A DNA stretch of 18,840 nucleotides. Source: Elusimicrobiota bacterium. Its GTDB lineage: Bacteria > Elusimicrobiota > Elusimicrobia > F11. The translations under genes and the position numbers were made by a program. The stretch lies in NCBI GenBank assembly GCA_022709485.1, contig JAKLIS010000004.1:1-18840 (forward strand). The letters run 5' to 3'. This document shows positions 1 through 7,172 of this stretch, piece after piece; the stretch's first letter is position 1, and each line of letters starts with the position of its first letter. The notes beneath the pieces are model-generated. The model ran no database searches. It was not told where the DNA came from and was given only the letters and a program-made list of their open reading frames with translations.

Positions 1-201
1 CCTACCGGCCGCCAGCTCCTTTTGACTTCTCTCAACAACCCCGATTGGCCGGCTCGGGCGATGACATTTTGGTTTCTCGGCCGTTATGGCGAACAGGAAG
101 ATTATTCGCTCATGGTGAACCGTCTTCCGTATGAAACGAATACGTTTGTTAAAGGCGAGATTGCCCTGAGCGCGCTCCGGTTAAAACCATTACAAGAATA
201 A
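1..201 (+). CDS. C-terminal end of a HEAT-like repeat protein (partial)
   Basis: An open frame runs from the first base of the window to a TAA at 199-201 and gives the last 66 residues of a protein whose start lies outside. The stretch LNNPDWPARAMTFWFLGRYG, followed by a second helix pair with KGEIALSALRL, has the spacing and pattern (short-loop D/P, paired amphipathic helices, Ala-Leu-rich second helix) of HEAT or PBS-lyase-type repeats, which usually form protein-binding scaffolds. The similarity is in pattern only and no catalytic residue is visible. The next gene starts 12 bases downstream on the same strand, so the two may be cotranscribed. It could also be another alpha-helical solenoid such as a TPR protein. 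Confidence 0.6.
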   Translation, partial: PTGRQLLLTSLNNPDWPARAMTFWFLGRYGEQEDYSLMVNRLPYETNTFVKGEIALSALRLKPLQE

Positions 202-213
202 AAGAGAGAGCCA

Positions 214-890
214 ATGAAAAATAATTCAAAAAATTTGCATCATTTTTTTTGGCTCCCTTTCTCTTATCATCCTTAGTTTGGGGCGGACTCACCGAGGGTA
301 AATATGAGCTGCAGACTCCCGGCGGAGCGCGAATGGGAGAAATGGCGGTGACCGTCATGCCAACCACCTATCAAAACGCGAAAGCGAAAAAAATGGTGAT
401 CACAACCGTGCTTGATGGTTCAAACAACCTAGGGGAGGACGAAGAAGCCATTTGGGATGACAAAGGCCTGGCCTATTTCAAGCGCCAAACCCGCGAAGAA
501 GGATTAAACACATTCATCGAAGGAGTCCGGGAGGCGGACAGGATAACGGTTCAGAAAAAAGTCAATGAACAAAAGTTCTCCTACGGAATTCCTCTGGAAG
601 GATTGGAGATCAGTGAATATGAAATGGACTTGCCGGATTCGCCATTTTTCAAGATGGGAATTTCAGATAGAAAAATGATGAACGTTTTCTCTGTTGATGA
701 AATGGCGGTGGTCCCCGCCGTCCGGGTGATTGCCGAAACAAAAGAAACGGATTTCAAAGGGAAGCGCCTCGACATTTTTGTGGTCAATACAAGCATCGGC
801 CAAAGAGTCATTCATTCTTGGTTTGATGTGAAAAGACACCGGCTTATTTATGAAAGGCAGCGCGGCCGCGTGTTAAAGAGAATTGAATAG
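214..890 (+). CDS. secreted protein of unknown function with an apparent frameshift in its signal peptide
   Basis: The body of the protein is an open frame ending at TAG 888-890. It has about 200 residues, rich in predicted beta strands, and ends RLIYERQRGRVLKRIE. In that frame the only start is a TTG at 249, with no ribosome site and no basic N-terminus. An ATG at 214, preceded by a purine-rich AAAGAGAGAG, opens another frame and encodes MKNNSKNLHHFF before hitting a stop at 274-276. Slipping back one base in the T8 run (243-250), or adding one T, fuses the two parts into a convincing Sec signal peptide: basic start, hydrophobic FFLAPFLLSSLVWGG. I therefore place the gene at 214 with a frameshift. 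The beta-rich exported body might resemble DUF3108-type envelope proteins, but that is a guess. It converges on pdxH with a 9-bp gap. Confidence 0.7.
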
Positions 891-899
891 ATTTAATCC

Positions 900-1490
900 C
901 TAAGGAAACAGCTGTCCCGCCTTCCAACGTTTCCCCTTCCGTTCATAAATCAACCGGCTGTGGAGCCGGTTTTCGCCGCGCTTCCAGAATTCTATTCGAT
1001 TTGGCCTTAGGCAGAGACCGGTCCAGTGCGGGGGCCGTGGAATGGGTTTTCCCGAAAATAATTTTTTGTAATGGTCGAAGCGGCGGCGCAGGACCGCCAT
1101 ATTCCTCAAAGGGCTCGATTGAAGGGACGCCCAGGCGGCCAACTGTTTACCCCGATCTCGCGTGGCCCAGTAATGGTCCGCTTCTTTTTGTGTAACCGGT
1201 TCCATCCGGCCATCCACAATGACTTGCCAATGAAGGGGATCCCAATAGAAACAAGCCGACGCCAAAGGATTGAATTTGATTTGCCGGCCTTTACGGCTTT
1301 GAAGATTGGTGTAAAAAACAAGTCCTTGAGGTGAAACCCCTTTTAAAAGGACGGTTCGCGACGTGACGGCCCCGGCGCGGCTAGAGGTAGCGAGGGTCAT
1401 GGCGGCCGGTTCAATAAGACCGGTATGTCTGGCTTGGCGTAAAAGGGATTTAAGTTTGGATAATGCCTTTCTAGGAAAATTCTCAGGCAT
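900..1490 (-). CDS. pdxH: pyridoxamine/pyridoxine 5'-phosphate oxidase
   Basis: This is a cytoplasmic FMN enzyme that oxidises pyridoxine or pyridoxamine 5'-phosphate to pyridoxal 5'-phosphate (PLP), the last step of the DXP-dependent vitamin B6 route and of salvage. Family landmarks appear in order: MTLATSS near residue 31, the FMN-binding RTVLLKG at 45-51, FYTNLQSRKG at 59-68, FYWDPLHWQV at 81-90, WASLQSS at 120-126, PRPPHWTGL at 151-159, and IEFWKRGENRLH. In the last of these, R175 and H177 match the substrate-binding Arg and His of the E. coli enzyme. At 196 aa it is slightly shorter than E. coli PdxH (218 aa) because its N-terminus is shorter. The ATG at 1490 lies upstream of the serC stop, so the genes overlap by 8 bp and are probably translationally coupled. 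Confidence 0.96.
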   Translation of the reverse strand: MPENFPRKALSKLKSLLRQARHTGLIEPAAMTLATSSRAGAVTSRTVLLKGVSPQGLVFYTNLQSRKGRQIKFNPLASACFYWDPLHWQVIVDGRMEPVTQKEADHYWATRDRGKQLAAWASLQSSPLRNMAVLRRRFDHYKKLFSGKPIPRPPHWTGLCLRPNRIEFWKRGENRLHSRLIYERKGKRWKAGQLFP

Positions 1491-2577
1491 TCTTTTTAGA
1501 GAATTCGCCCATAAAGTTCACCAGCGCCTTCAATCCTTCAAGCGGGTGCGCGTTGTAAATGGAGGCTCTTAATCCACCCACGGAACGATGCCCTTTGAGG
1601 CCGATGAGTCCCGCGGCCTTTGATTCGGCTACGAATTTGGCTTCCAATTCTTCATTGCCGCCTTTGATCCGGAAAACCACATTCATTCTGGACCGGGAAG
1701 CGTTTTCGACGGGGGAGGTAAAATATCCTTTGGAATTGTCTATAGCGTCATAAAGAATTTTTGCTTTCTCGATATTTCTTTTCTCCATGGCGTCAATGCC
1801 GCCTTCTTTTTCCACCCACTCCGCCACCAGGGCCAATATATAAACAGAATAAGCGGGCGGCGTGTTGTATAAGGAATTCTCTTTAATGTGAGTTCTGTAC
1901 TGAAGCATGGTAGGGAGTGTTTTCTCCGCCCGCTCGGCAAGGTCTTTTCGAATGATGACGACGGTGACTCCCGAAGGGCCCAGATTTTTTTGCGCGCCGG
2001 CAAAAATAAGGCCGAATTGTTTCACATCAAATTTATGCGACATAATGTCCGAGGACATATCTGCCACCAAAGGAACCTCTCCTGTTTTTGGGAATTCAAA
2101 ATACTCCGTGCCTTCAATGGTGTTGTTGGTGCAAAGATACACATAGGAAGCGGCCGGGTTAAGTTTGATTTCACTCATCTTGGGAACGCGGCGGAATTTG
2201 TCCGGTTCTGTGGTGGCGGCGGTTTTCATTTCGCCCAATTTCAGCAGATCTTTGATGGCCTTTTCTGTCCAAGCTCCGGTGTGAATCATGTCAACGGGTT
2301 TTCCTTTCTGATAAAGATTCATTGGAACCATCGCAAATTGGAGACTCGCGCCCCCCCCCAAAAACAAAACGCTGTACTCGGCGGGAATGCCCATAATTCG
2401 GCGAAGCGCCCCATCGGCACGGGCCAATATCCCTTCAAAATCTTTATCCCGATGGCTCATTTCCATAACAGACATCCCGGAATTTTCAAATGTCACTAAT
2501 TCTTTTTGAGCTTTTTCTAGAACAGGAAGGGGCAAGACAGCGGGGCCGGCATTGAAATTAAAAACTCTTTTTGTCAT
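1483..2577 (-). CDS. serC: phosphoserine aminotransferase
   Basis: SerC converts 3-phosphohydroxypyruvate plus glutamate to phosphoserine plus 2-oxoglutarate in serine synthesis. In many bacteria it also aminates the 4-phosphoerythronate-derived intermediate of B6 synthesis. The 364-aa length is normal. N-terminal FNFNAGPAVLP, EMSHRDKDFEGI near 39-50, LFLGGGASLQF at 71-81 and FAGAQKNLGPSG at 192-203 are all typical, with K197 as the PLP lysine. The C-terminal GLKGHRSVGGLRASIYNA is the family ending. The open frame extends far upstream with no further family sequence. I chose the ATG at 2577 because GAGGAGAT sits just before it and the conserved N-terminus begins there. It overlaps pdxH, whose product makes its cofactor. 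Confidence 0.97.
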   Translation of the reverse strand: MTKRVFNFNAGPAVLPLPVLEKAQKELVTFENSGMSVMEMSHRDKDFEGILARADGALRRIMGIPAEYSVLFLGGGASLQFAMVPMNLYQKGKPVDMIHTGAWTEKAIKDLLKLGEMKTAATTEPDKFRRVPKMSEIKLNPAASYVYLCTNNTIEGTEYFEFPKTGEVPLVADMSSDIMSHKFDVKQFGLIFAGAQKNLGPSGVTVVIIRKDLAERAEKTLPTMLQYRTHIKENSLYNTPPAYSVYILALVAEWVEKEGGIDAMEKRNIEKAKILYDAIDNSKGYFTSPVENASRSRMNVVFRIKGGNEELEAKFVAESKAAGLIGLKGHRSVGGLRASIYNAHPLEGLKALVNFMGEFSKKNA

Positions 2578-2674
2578 GAACTTTATCTCCTCGGAACAAA
2601 TTTTTTGTTGGATTAGAAGGTAGTTGCAGGCTAAACTTGTGGCGCAATCATAGTATTTTTGATCAACGAATTTT
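2578..2674. promoter_or_regulatory. divergent intergenic region of serC and the nuclease gene
   Basis: These 97 bases separate two genes transcribed away from each other and must hold promoters for both. A good ribosome site (GAGGAGAT on the minus strand) precedes serC, while the nuclease ATG has only a weak one. The AT-rich part contains a TTGCAG at 2624-2629 and a TAGTAT at 2651-2656, but the spacing is too long for a standard sigma-70 promoter, so I do not assign boxes. The call rests on gene orientation. Confidence 0.4.
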
Positions 2675-3250
2675 ATGGCAAAAATCCTCCCTCGGATTTG
2701 TATTATTTTTTTTCTCGCCCCCTCCTGGTTGACGGGGGCCCCTCCCGACACCTTTAAAGTTTTGAAAGTGGTTGATGGTGATACACTTTTGCTTTCGAAT
2801 GGCGAAAGAGTCCGCCTGATTGGAGTTGACACCCCGGAGGTGCATACGTCAAACAAATTATATTCAGACGCTAAGCGGACGGGTCAGGATGTGAAAACGA
2901 TTCGGGAGCTTGGCCGGAAATCGAGCGAGTTTGTGAAAAAATTGGTGGCGAACCAAGAAGTGATGCTCAAATTTGACCGAGCCCCAACCATCCGAAATCG
3001 TCGAGACCGGTATGGCCGGCTTCTGGCTTATGTTTATTTCACTCCCATCCAATTTGAGAAACCGCCGACGTGGCTCGAAGAGGATGTATATTTCTCCCAG
3101 CTTTATAAAAAAGGATTTTTAAACGCCTTGATTGTATACGCTGGGTATGGATATGCTTATACCAAGTATCCCTTTGATCATATGGAGGAATTCCGCGGTT
3201 ATGCGAAAAGCGCCCGGGAATCAAATCGCGGCCTTTGGAAAGATAAATGA
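2675..3250 (+). CDS. secreted staphylococcal-nuclease-like (thermonuclease) protein
   Basis: This is a predicted exported Ca2+-dependent phosphodiesterase of the SNase fold, cutting DNA and/or RNA. Residues 1-22 form a Sec signal peptide (basic MAKILPR, then IIFFLAPSWLTG). The domain then shows VVDGDTL (D34, D36), RVRLIGVDTPE (R47, D52, E55) and DRYGRLLAYVY (R115). These match D21, R35, D40, E43 and R87 of staphylococcal nuclease, so all catalytic positions look intact. The C-terminal helix YAKSARESNRGLWK is the usual SNase ending. Its stop overlaps the start of the AAA ATPase gene by 4 bp (ATGA), so the two are coupled. Its last 43 coding bases (3199-3241) recur exactly at 4772-4814. The natural substrate is unknown. 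Confidence 0.9.
   Translation: MAKILPRICIIFFLAPSWLTGAPPDTFKVLKVVDGDTLLLSNGERVRLIGVDTPEVHTSNKLYSDAKRTGQDVKTIRELGRKSSEFVKKLVANQEVMLKFDRAPTIRNRRDRYGRLLAYVYFTPIQFEKPPTWLEEDVYFSQLYKKGFLNALIVYAGYGYAYTKYPFDHMEEFRGYAKSARESNRGLWKDK
3199..3241 (+). repeat. 43-bp direct repeat, copy 1 (nuclease 3' end)
   Basis: This stretch lies in the last codons of the nuclease gene (YAKSARESNRGLWK) and is identical, base for base, to 4772-4814. The flanking bases differ immediately on both sides (g/a on the left, g/a on the right). The two copies bracket the AAA ATPase gene and are 1573 bp apart. Confidence 0.93.
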
Positions 3251-4746
3251 CGATCCGAAATTCCATCAATGAATTAAAACTTCTGATTCGGTCCAGGTTC
3301 GGCCTCATATGGATTGAAACATCGGATCCCAACCGGCTAGAGAATCTCCTCGAATCGGCTGCGGAACAATTGGGGGTCCATTTTTTTAATTGGACATCAA
3401 CGCACGGTTTGTGTCGTCATGGCCAGGAAGGAGGGATATATGGGACCGAAACTATCGGTGCCGCGCTTCAAACCATAGAATCCTTGGAAGCGCCCGCGGT
3501 TTATCATTTGAACGGTCTATGGCCTTTCCCCGAAGATCCCATGGTGGTTCAAAGGTTAAAAGACGCCACAAAAAAATTAACCGGCCGAAACTCCGCATTG
3601 ATTGTCTCAGGACAAGCCATTGCCATCCCCGCTTCTCTGGCCTGCATCGGAGCGAAATTTGAAATCCCCGCCCCTTCTCAAGGAGAATATCTACAGCTTG
3701 TCAGGGGTCTTATTCAACAAATGAAAACTCACCAAGCTATCACTGTTAATTTAACCGAGGAAGAGGCCTTTCGATTAATAAAATCTTTTTCGGGGCTTTC
3801 CTTGATGGAAGCCGAAAAAATACTCACGCGGGTGATTGTCGAAGACGGGCGGTTGGACGGCTCCGATTTGGAAAGAGTATTGAAAGCAAAAAAGGACACC
3901 ATTTCAAAAGACGGATTACTCGAATATTTTCCCCTAGAAGACAGTCAAATCGAGATTGCTGACCTGAAAAATTTGAAAAATTGGCTTTCAAAGCGAAAAC
4001 AGATTGTCACCGATCCCCAAAAGGCAAATTCATTCGGCCTTGTTTTTCCGAAAGGCATTCTTCTTTTGGGAGTTCAAGGATGCGGAAAAAGCCTTTGCGC
4101 AAAGGCTGTTTCCAAGGAATGGGGCTTGCCTCTCCTCAAATTTGACCCATCCAACATGTATGATAAATATGTTGGCGAAAGCGAGAAAAATTTTAAGAGA
4201 GCTCTCAAAATGGCCGAACGGATGGCCCCAATCATTCTATGGATCGATGAAATTGAAAAGGCTTTCGCCCAGTCTGCTTGCGCAGATGAAAGCGGCGCGA
4301 CGAGCCAAAGAATTTTGGGAACATTTCTTGGATGGATGCAGGAGAGAAGAGCGGAAATTTTCTTAATTGCGACTGCCAACAATATTGACGCTCTCCCTCC
4401 GGAGTTTTTGAGGAAAGGGCGGTTTGATGAAATTTTCTTCGTCGATTTACCGAACCTCGAAGCGCGACGTGAAATTTTTGAAATTCATCTGAGGAACCGT
4501 AAACGCGACCCCTATGCTTTTGATCTCAATAAGTTGGCTTTAGAATCCGATGGTTTTAGCGGGGCGGAGATTGAGCAGGTTGTTGTGTCCGCACTCTACA
4601 CCGCTTTCACGGAAGAAGCGGAAATTACGGAAAAAATTTTACTTGATGAGATTAAACTCACTCACCCCCTCTCGGAAACCATGGCTGAAAAGGTGGCGGC
4701 TCTGCGAGAATGGGCCAAGGATAGAACGGTCCGGGCCAACTCATAA
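3247..4746 (+). CDS. Ycf46-like AAA family ATPase
   Basis: This 499-aa protein matches the Ycf46/slr0374 family of AAA ATPases. The N-terminal part (about 1-225) has the family's opening, RFGLIWIETSDPNRLENLL, then a domain that looks like a degenerate second ATPase module. The C-terminal AAA module carries Walker A GVQGCGKS (275-282), Walker B IILWIDEIEKA (D334, E335), sensor-1 ATANN (375-379) and candidate arginine fingers in LRKGRFDE (R389, R392). It is cytoplasmic, and hexamer formation is expected from the family. In cyanobacteria a member has been linked to inorganic-carbon and photosynthesis regulation; the role elsewhere is unknown. It starts inside the nuclease stop (ATGA), implying one mRNA. 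A copy of the nuclease tail follows about 25 bp after its stop. Confidence 0.88.
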   Translation: MTIRNSINELKLLIRSRFGLIWIETSDPNRLENLLESAAEQLGVHFFNWTSTHGLCRHGQEGGIYGTETIGAALQTIESLEAPAVYHLNGLWPFPEDPMVVQRLKDATKKLTGRNSALIVSGQAIAIPASLACIGAKFEIPAPSQGEYLQLVRGLIQQMKTHQAITVNLTEEEAFRLIKSFSGLSLMEAEKILTRVIVEDGRLDGSDLERVLKAKKDTISKDGLLEYFPLEDSQIEIADLKNLKNWLSKRKQIVTDPQKANSFGLVFPKGILLLGVQGCGKSLCAKAVSKEWGLPLLKFDPSNMYDKYVGESEKNFKRALKMAERMAPIILWIDEIEKAFAQSACADESGATSQRILGTFLGWMQERRAEIFLIATANNIDALPPEFLRKGRFDEIFFVDLPNLEARREIFEIHLRNRKRDPYAFDLNKLALESDGFSGAEIEQVVVSALYTAFTEEAEITEKILLDEIKLTHPLSETMAEKVAALREWAKDRTVRANS

Positions 4747-4771
4747 CATTTCTTTAAGAGGATTCTTGAGA

Positions 4772-4823
4772 TTATGCGAAAAGCGCCCGGGAATCAAATC
4801 GCGGCCTTTGGAAAAGCCCGTAA
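4772..4823 (+). pseudogene. remnant of a second nuclease 3' end (43-bp direct repeat, copy 2)
   Basis: Bases 4772-4814 repeat 3199-3241 exactly. Read in the nuclease frame, the copy encodes YAKSARESNRGLWKSP followed by TAA at 4821-4823, a plausible SNase C-terminus with its own ending (KSP instead of KDK). Upstream, the 21 bases ending at GCG still match copy 1 at about 15 positions, but stops and a frame change appear at once, so no gene remains. It is best read as the tail of a lost paralogous nuclease, or as a duplication scar around the AAA gene. The rest of 4747-5013 holds no gene. An AT-rich GTATATTTATAAAG at 4957-4970 could belong to a promoter for the next gene but lacks a well-placed -35 box. 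Confidence 0.7.
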
Positions 4824-5013
4824 TTCCCTCTCGATCTTCTAATTTGAATCCTTCCTCGAATTTTTTCCGCTCAAAACGATTGTTGCCCACAGGCCTTAGT
4901 CATTAATTCGCCAGCCCGCCTGACTAACTTGACGGGAACTTAATAAAACCGGGAGCGTATATTTATAAAGGACCCGCGCCGAATCTTAAACGATGGGTAT
5001 TTGGAGGCAACAT

Positions 5014-5991
5014 ATGCAACAAACAACTTTAGACACGATGAAAGCGGTGGCTTTAGATTCATTTGGAGGACTTGAGGCCCTAAAGGTACAAACCCTACCT
5101 CAACCTCAGATTGGCAAGGATGAAATTCTCATTCGTGTGCAGGCGGCCGGCGTTGGAGTATGGGATCCCTTTGAACGGGAGGGTGGCTTTGCGCGTGAAT
5201 TCGGAATAAAAGCAAAATTTCCTTATGTTATGGGAACCGAAGGGGCCGGCACCGTGACGGCGATTGGAAAAAATGTCCGCCGTTTTAAAATCGGCGACCG
5301 CGCCGCCGGAATTGCTCTCATGAGTCCGAAAGGGGGCTTTTATGCTGAATACACCGCCGTCAAAGAAGACGCTGCCATACTGGTTCCCGATAACTTAACA
5401 ATTGAACAGGCAGCCGTCGTAATGGAGGATGCGGTCACCGCTCTGCGCGGGCTTGAAGACACGCTTAACCTTAGAGAGCAGGAGACCCTTCTCATTTTTG
5501 GCGCCAGCGGCGGCATCGGACATTTGGCCGTTCAAATTGCCAAACGCATGGGCGCGCGTGTTTTCGCCGTGGCCTCGGAGGAGGACGGCGTTCTGATGGT
5601 GAAGAAACTTAACGTCGATAGGGTTGTAGAAGGGCATTCCGATGATATCGTTGCAAAAGCCAAAGAATTTGCGCCGGACGGGTTTTCCGCGGCGCTCCTT
5701 ACCGCAGGCGGCGAAGCGGCGCAAAAATTGCTCACAACACTCAAGAAAGGTGGGCGAGCCGCCTATCCAAACGGCGTTGAGCCCGAACCCAAAGCTCTCG
5801 CCAATATCAAACTAACCGCTTACGACGGGACCCCGGACCGGCAGGTGATCGAAAAAATAGAACGATACATTTCATCGCCCGGTTTTCATGTGCATGTGGC
5901 CAAAACATTCCGCCTCGACGAGGTGGTTGAAGCCCATAAGGCTCTTGAGACCCATTACCTCGGTAAGCTTGCGCTTCGGATAGCGGAATAG
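5014..5991 (+). CDS. zinc-independent NADPH:quinone oxidoreductase-like protein (MDR superfamily)
   Basis: This is a 325-aa soluble medium-chain dehydrogenase/reductase of the quinone-oxidoreductase branch, expected to use NAD(P)H to reduce quinones or alpha,beta-unsaturated carbonyls. The N-terminal GroES-like part has MKAVALDSFGG, the family's GTEGAGTV near 74-81 and KIGDRAAG at 92-99. The Rossmann part has IFGASGGIGHLAVQIAK at 161-177. No cysteines are present, so both the catalytic and structural zinc sites of alcohol dehydrogenases are absent. I start at ATG 5014 because GGAGG lies six bases before it. An in-frame ATG at 4993 has no ribosome site, and the ATG at 5038 would begin exactly at the conserved domain. 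The gene converges on the low-complexity gene with a 13-bp gap. The substrate is not predictable. Confidence 0.9.
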   Translation: MQQTTLDTMKAVALDSFGGLEALKVQTLPQPQIGKDEILIRVQAAGVGVWDPFEREGGFAREFGIKAKFPYVMGTEGAGTVTAIGKNVRRFKIGDRAAGIALMSPKGGFYAEYTAVKEDAAILVPDNLTIEQAAVVMEDAVTALRGLEDTLNLREQETLLIFGASGGIGHLAVQIAKRMGARVFAVASEEDGVLMVKKLNVDRVVEGHSDDIVAKAKEFAPDGFSAALLTAGGEAAQKLLTTLKKGGRAAYPNGVEPEPKALANIKLTAYDGTPDRQVIEKIERYISSPGFHVHVAKTFRLDEVVEAHKALETHYLGKLALRIAE

Positions 5992-6004
5992 ACTGAAGGT
6001 ATTT

Positions 6005-6565
6005 TTATCGTCCTCCAGAAAAGCCTGTCGAGCCTGACCCGCTTGAACCCGAGCCCGGAGTCCCTCCTCCTGAAGGCGTATCGCCTAAGATGCCGCTCTC
6101 TGTTCCATCGTTTGAGCCGCTGCCAGTACCTCTGCTGCCGCGGTTGGTTCCACTGCCTGTCCGATCTCCGGGGCCCGTTGTGCCGTGATTTTGATCCATG
6201 TCTGTTCCGGTTCCCGAGCCTGTTGTGCCACGATTGGGACCTCTTTCTATTTCAGGCCCGGGTCCCGTTCCAGTATCACGGTCATCTCGGTCTATATCAG
6301 TTCCGGTTGAACCAGTAACTTTGGTTCCATCAGTACCGGAACCGCTTGTTCCTGTGACATTGGTAGGAACTGTTTCGGATGTGCCCCGGTTCGAGTCTGG
6401 ATTATCATCTGCTCGCCGACCCATGGCCAGGAAAGTCGCTGACTTTTTAGTCAAAGCTGTATCTATCTTGTTGGCGCTCTCCTTATTGGTTTGGCTGGCG
6501 TGCGCCGGGAGTGCGATTGCGAGTGTGGCGACTAACGCCGCTCCTAGACGTATTGTGATGCTCAT
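6005..6565 (-). CDS. secreted low-complexity Gly/Thr/Ser/Asp-rich protein
   Basis: I do not recognise this 186-aa protein. Residues 1-23 form a clear signal peptide (MSITIRLGAALVATLAIALPAHA) with an AHA-type cleavage site. A short polar linker reaches about residue 50. From there to the end the chain is almost free of hydrophobic residues and is built from G, T, S, D, N, R and P, with loosely repeated units such as NRGTTGSGTGTDMD, NHGTTGPGDRTGSG and NRGSRGTGSGS. It should be disordered and exported. No anchor or sorting signal is seen. AGGAGG stands before the ATG at 6563-6565, and the frame stays open through the biased composition, which supports a real gene. It could be a surface or matrix protein, or a linker region detached from a larger protein. 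Confidence 0.72.
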   Translation of the reverse strand: MSITIRLGAALVATLAIALPAHASQTNKESANKIDTALTKKSATFLAMGRRADDNPDSNRGTSETVPTNVTGTSGSGTDGTKVTGSTGTDIDRDDRDTGTGPGPEIERGPNRGTTGSGTGTDMDQNHGTTGPGDRTGSGTNRGSRGTGSGSNDGTESGILGDTPSGGGTPGSGSSGSGSTGFSGGR

Positions 6566-6685
6566 AATTGTTTCCTCCTAAAATATTGTCTTACCATCTA
6601 CTACGAGAGGAACTCGAGCGCGGTTCTCTGAAAAGTTATAAAAATGAAGGAGTTGAATTGTAAAATAAGACCCAAAGGAATTTTT

Positions 6686-7090
6686 ATGAAAGCCAAGAAA
6701 GCCAAGGAAATCGTCGTCAATACCATCAATGAATTGGGTATTCTCTCCGAGATCACCCAGGTTCTTCTCAACGAAAAAATCGACATCCGTGCCTTGAGTT
6801 GCCGAGTGGAAGGGGTTAACGGAGTTGTCCACTTAATCACCGATGACAACGCGTTAGCGGTTAAACTATTGAAAGATCGAAATTTTGAGCCGTTTGAATT
6901 GGACGCCGCCTTAATTGAAATGCCCAATAAGCCCGGGATGCTCAAGAAAATGGCCGCCGCCCTGCAGGGGCACAAAATCAACATTGGCTATCTTTATGCC
7001 ACCGCTTTGGCGGGTGACGACCGCTGTCTTGTGGTGGCGTCGACATCGGATGTGGAAAAGACCATAGAAGTCATATCCAAGGCAAAATAG
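6686..7090 (+). CDS. double ACT-domain protein
   Basis: This is a 134-aa protein made of two tandem ACT domains (about 8-75 and 76-134), the small ligand-binding fold that senses amino acids. Domain 1 carries NELGILSEITQVLLNEKIDI and domain 2 carries NKPGMLKKMAAALQGHKINI. The (N/K)xxG(I/M)L helix start is the usual ACT ligand-interface signature. No enzyme or DNA-binding domain is attached, so it probably acts as a stand-alone regulator or by binding a partner. The ATG at 6686 is preceded by AAAGGA at a good distance. The in-frame ATG at 6644 has no ribosome site upstream. It lies divergent from the low-complexity gene, and the nuclease gene follows 82 bp downstream. Ligand and partner cannot be read from the sequence. 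Confidence 0.88.
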   Translation: MKAKKAKEIVVNTINELGILSEITQVLLNEKIDIRALSCRVEGVNGVVHLITDDNALAVKLLKDRNFEPFELDAALIEMPNKPGMLKKMAAALQGHKINIGYLYATALAGDDRCLVVASTSDVEKTIEVISKAK

Positions 7091-7172
7091 GAGACTCATA
7101 TTTCTCTTCACTATAACCGGTTTCCCCGCCTGAAAATCGCAGCTCATCTCCTCTGCTTACGCTGAAAAACAA

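Noticed and set aside
1888..2499. 203-codon open frame antisense to serC
   Set aside because: It is a shadow of a well-supported gene: no ribosome site and no recognisable domain.
2578..2856. Upstream extension of serC by 93 codons
   Set aside because: It lacks family sequence, overlaps the divergent nuclease gene and its signal peptide, and the strong ribosome site lies at the ATG 2577.
4550..4906. 118-codon open frame across the ATPase end and the repeat copy
   Set aside because: It reads the ATPase and the nuclease tail in the wrong frame; no domain or ribosome site.
4929..4969. Sigma-70 promoter before the quinone oxidoreductase gene
   Set aside because: TTGACG at 4929 is followed by TATATT and TATAAA only after 23 and 29 bases, too far for a standard promoter.
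6198..6581. 127-codon plus-strand frame opposite the low-complexity gene
   Set aside because: It is the complement of a repetitive gene with a good signal peptide and AGGAGG site on the minus strand; the plus-strand product (VPVPEPVV-type) has neither.
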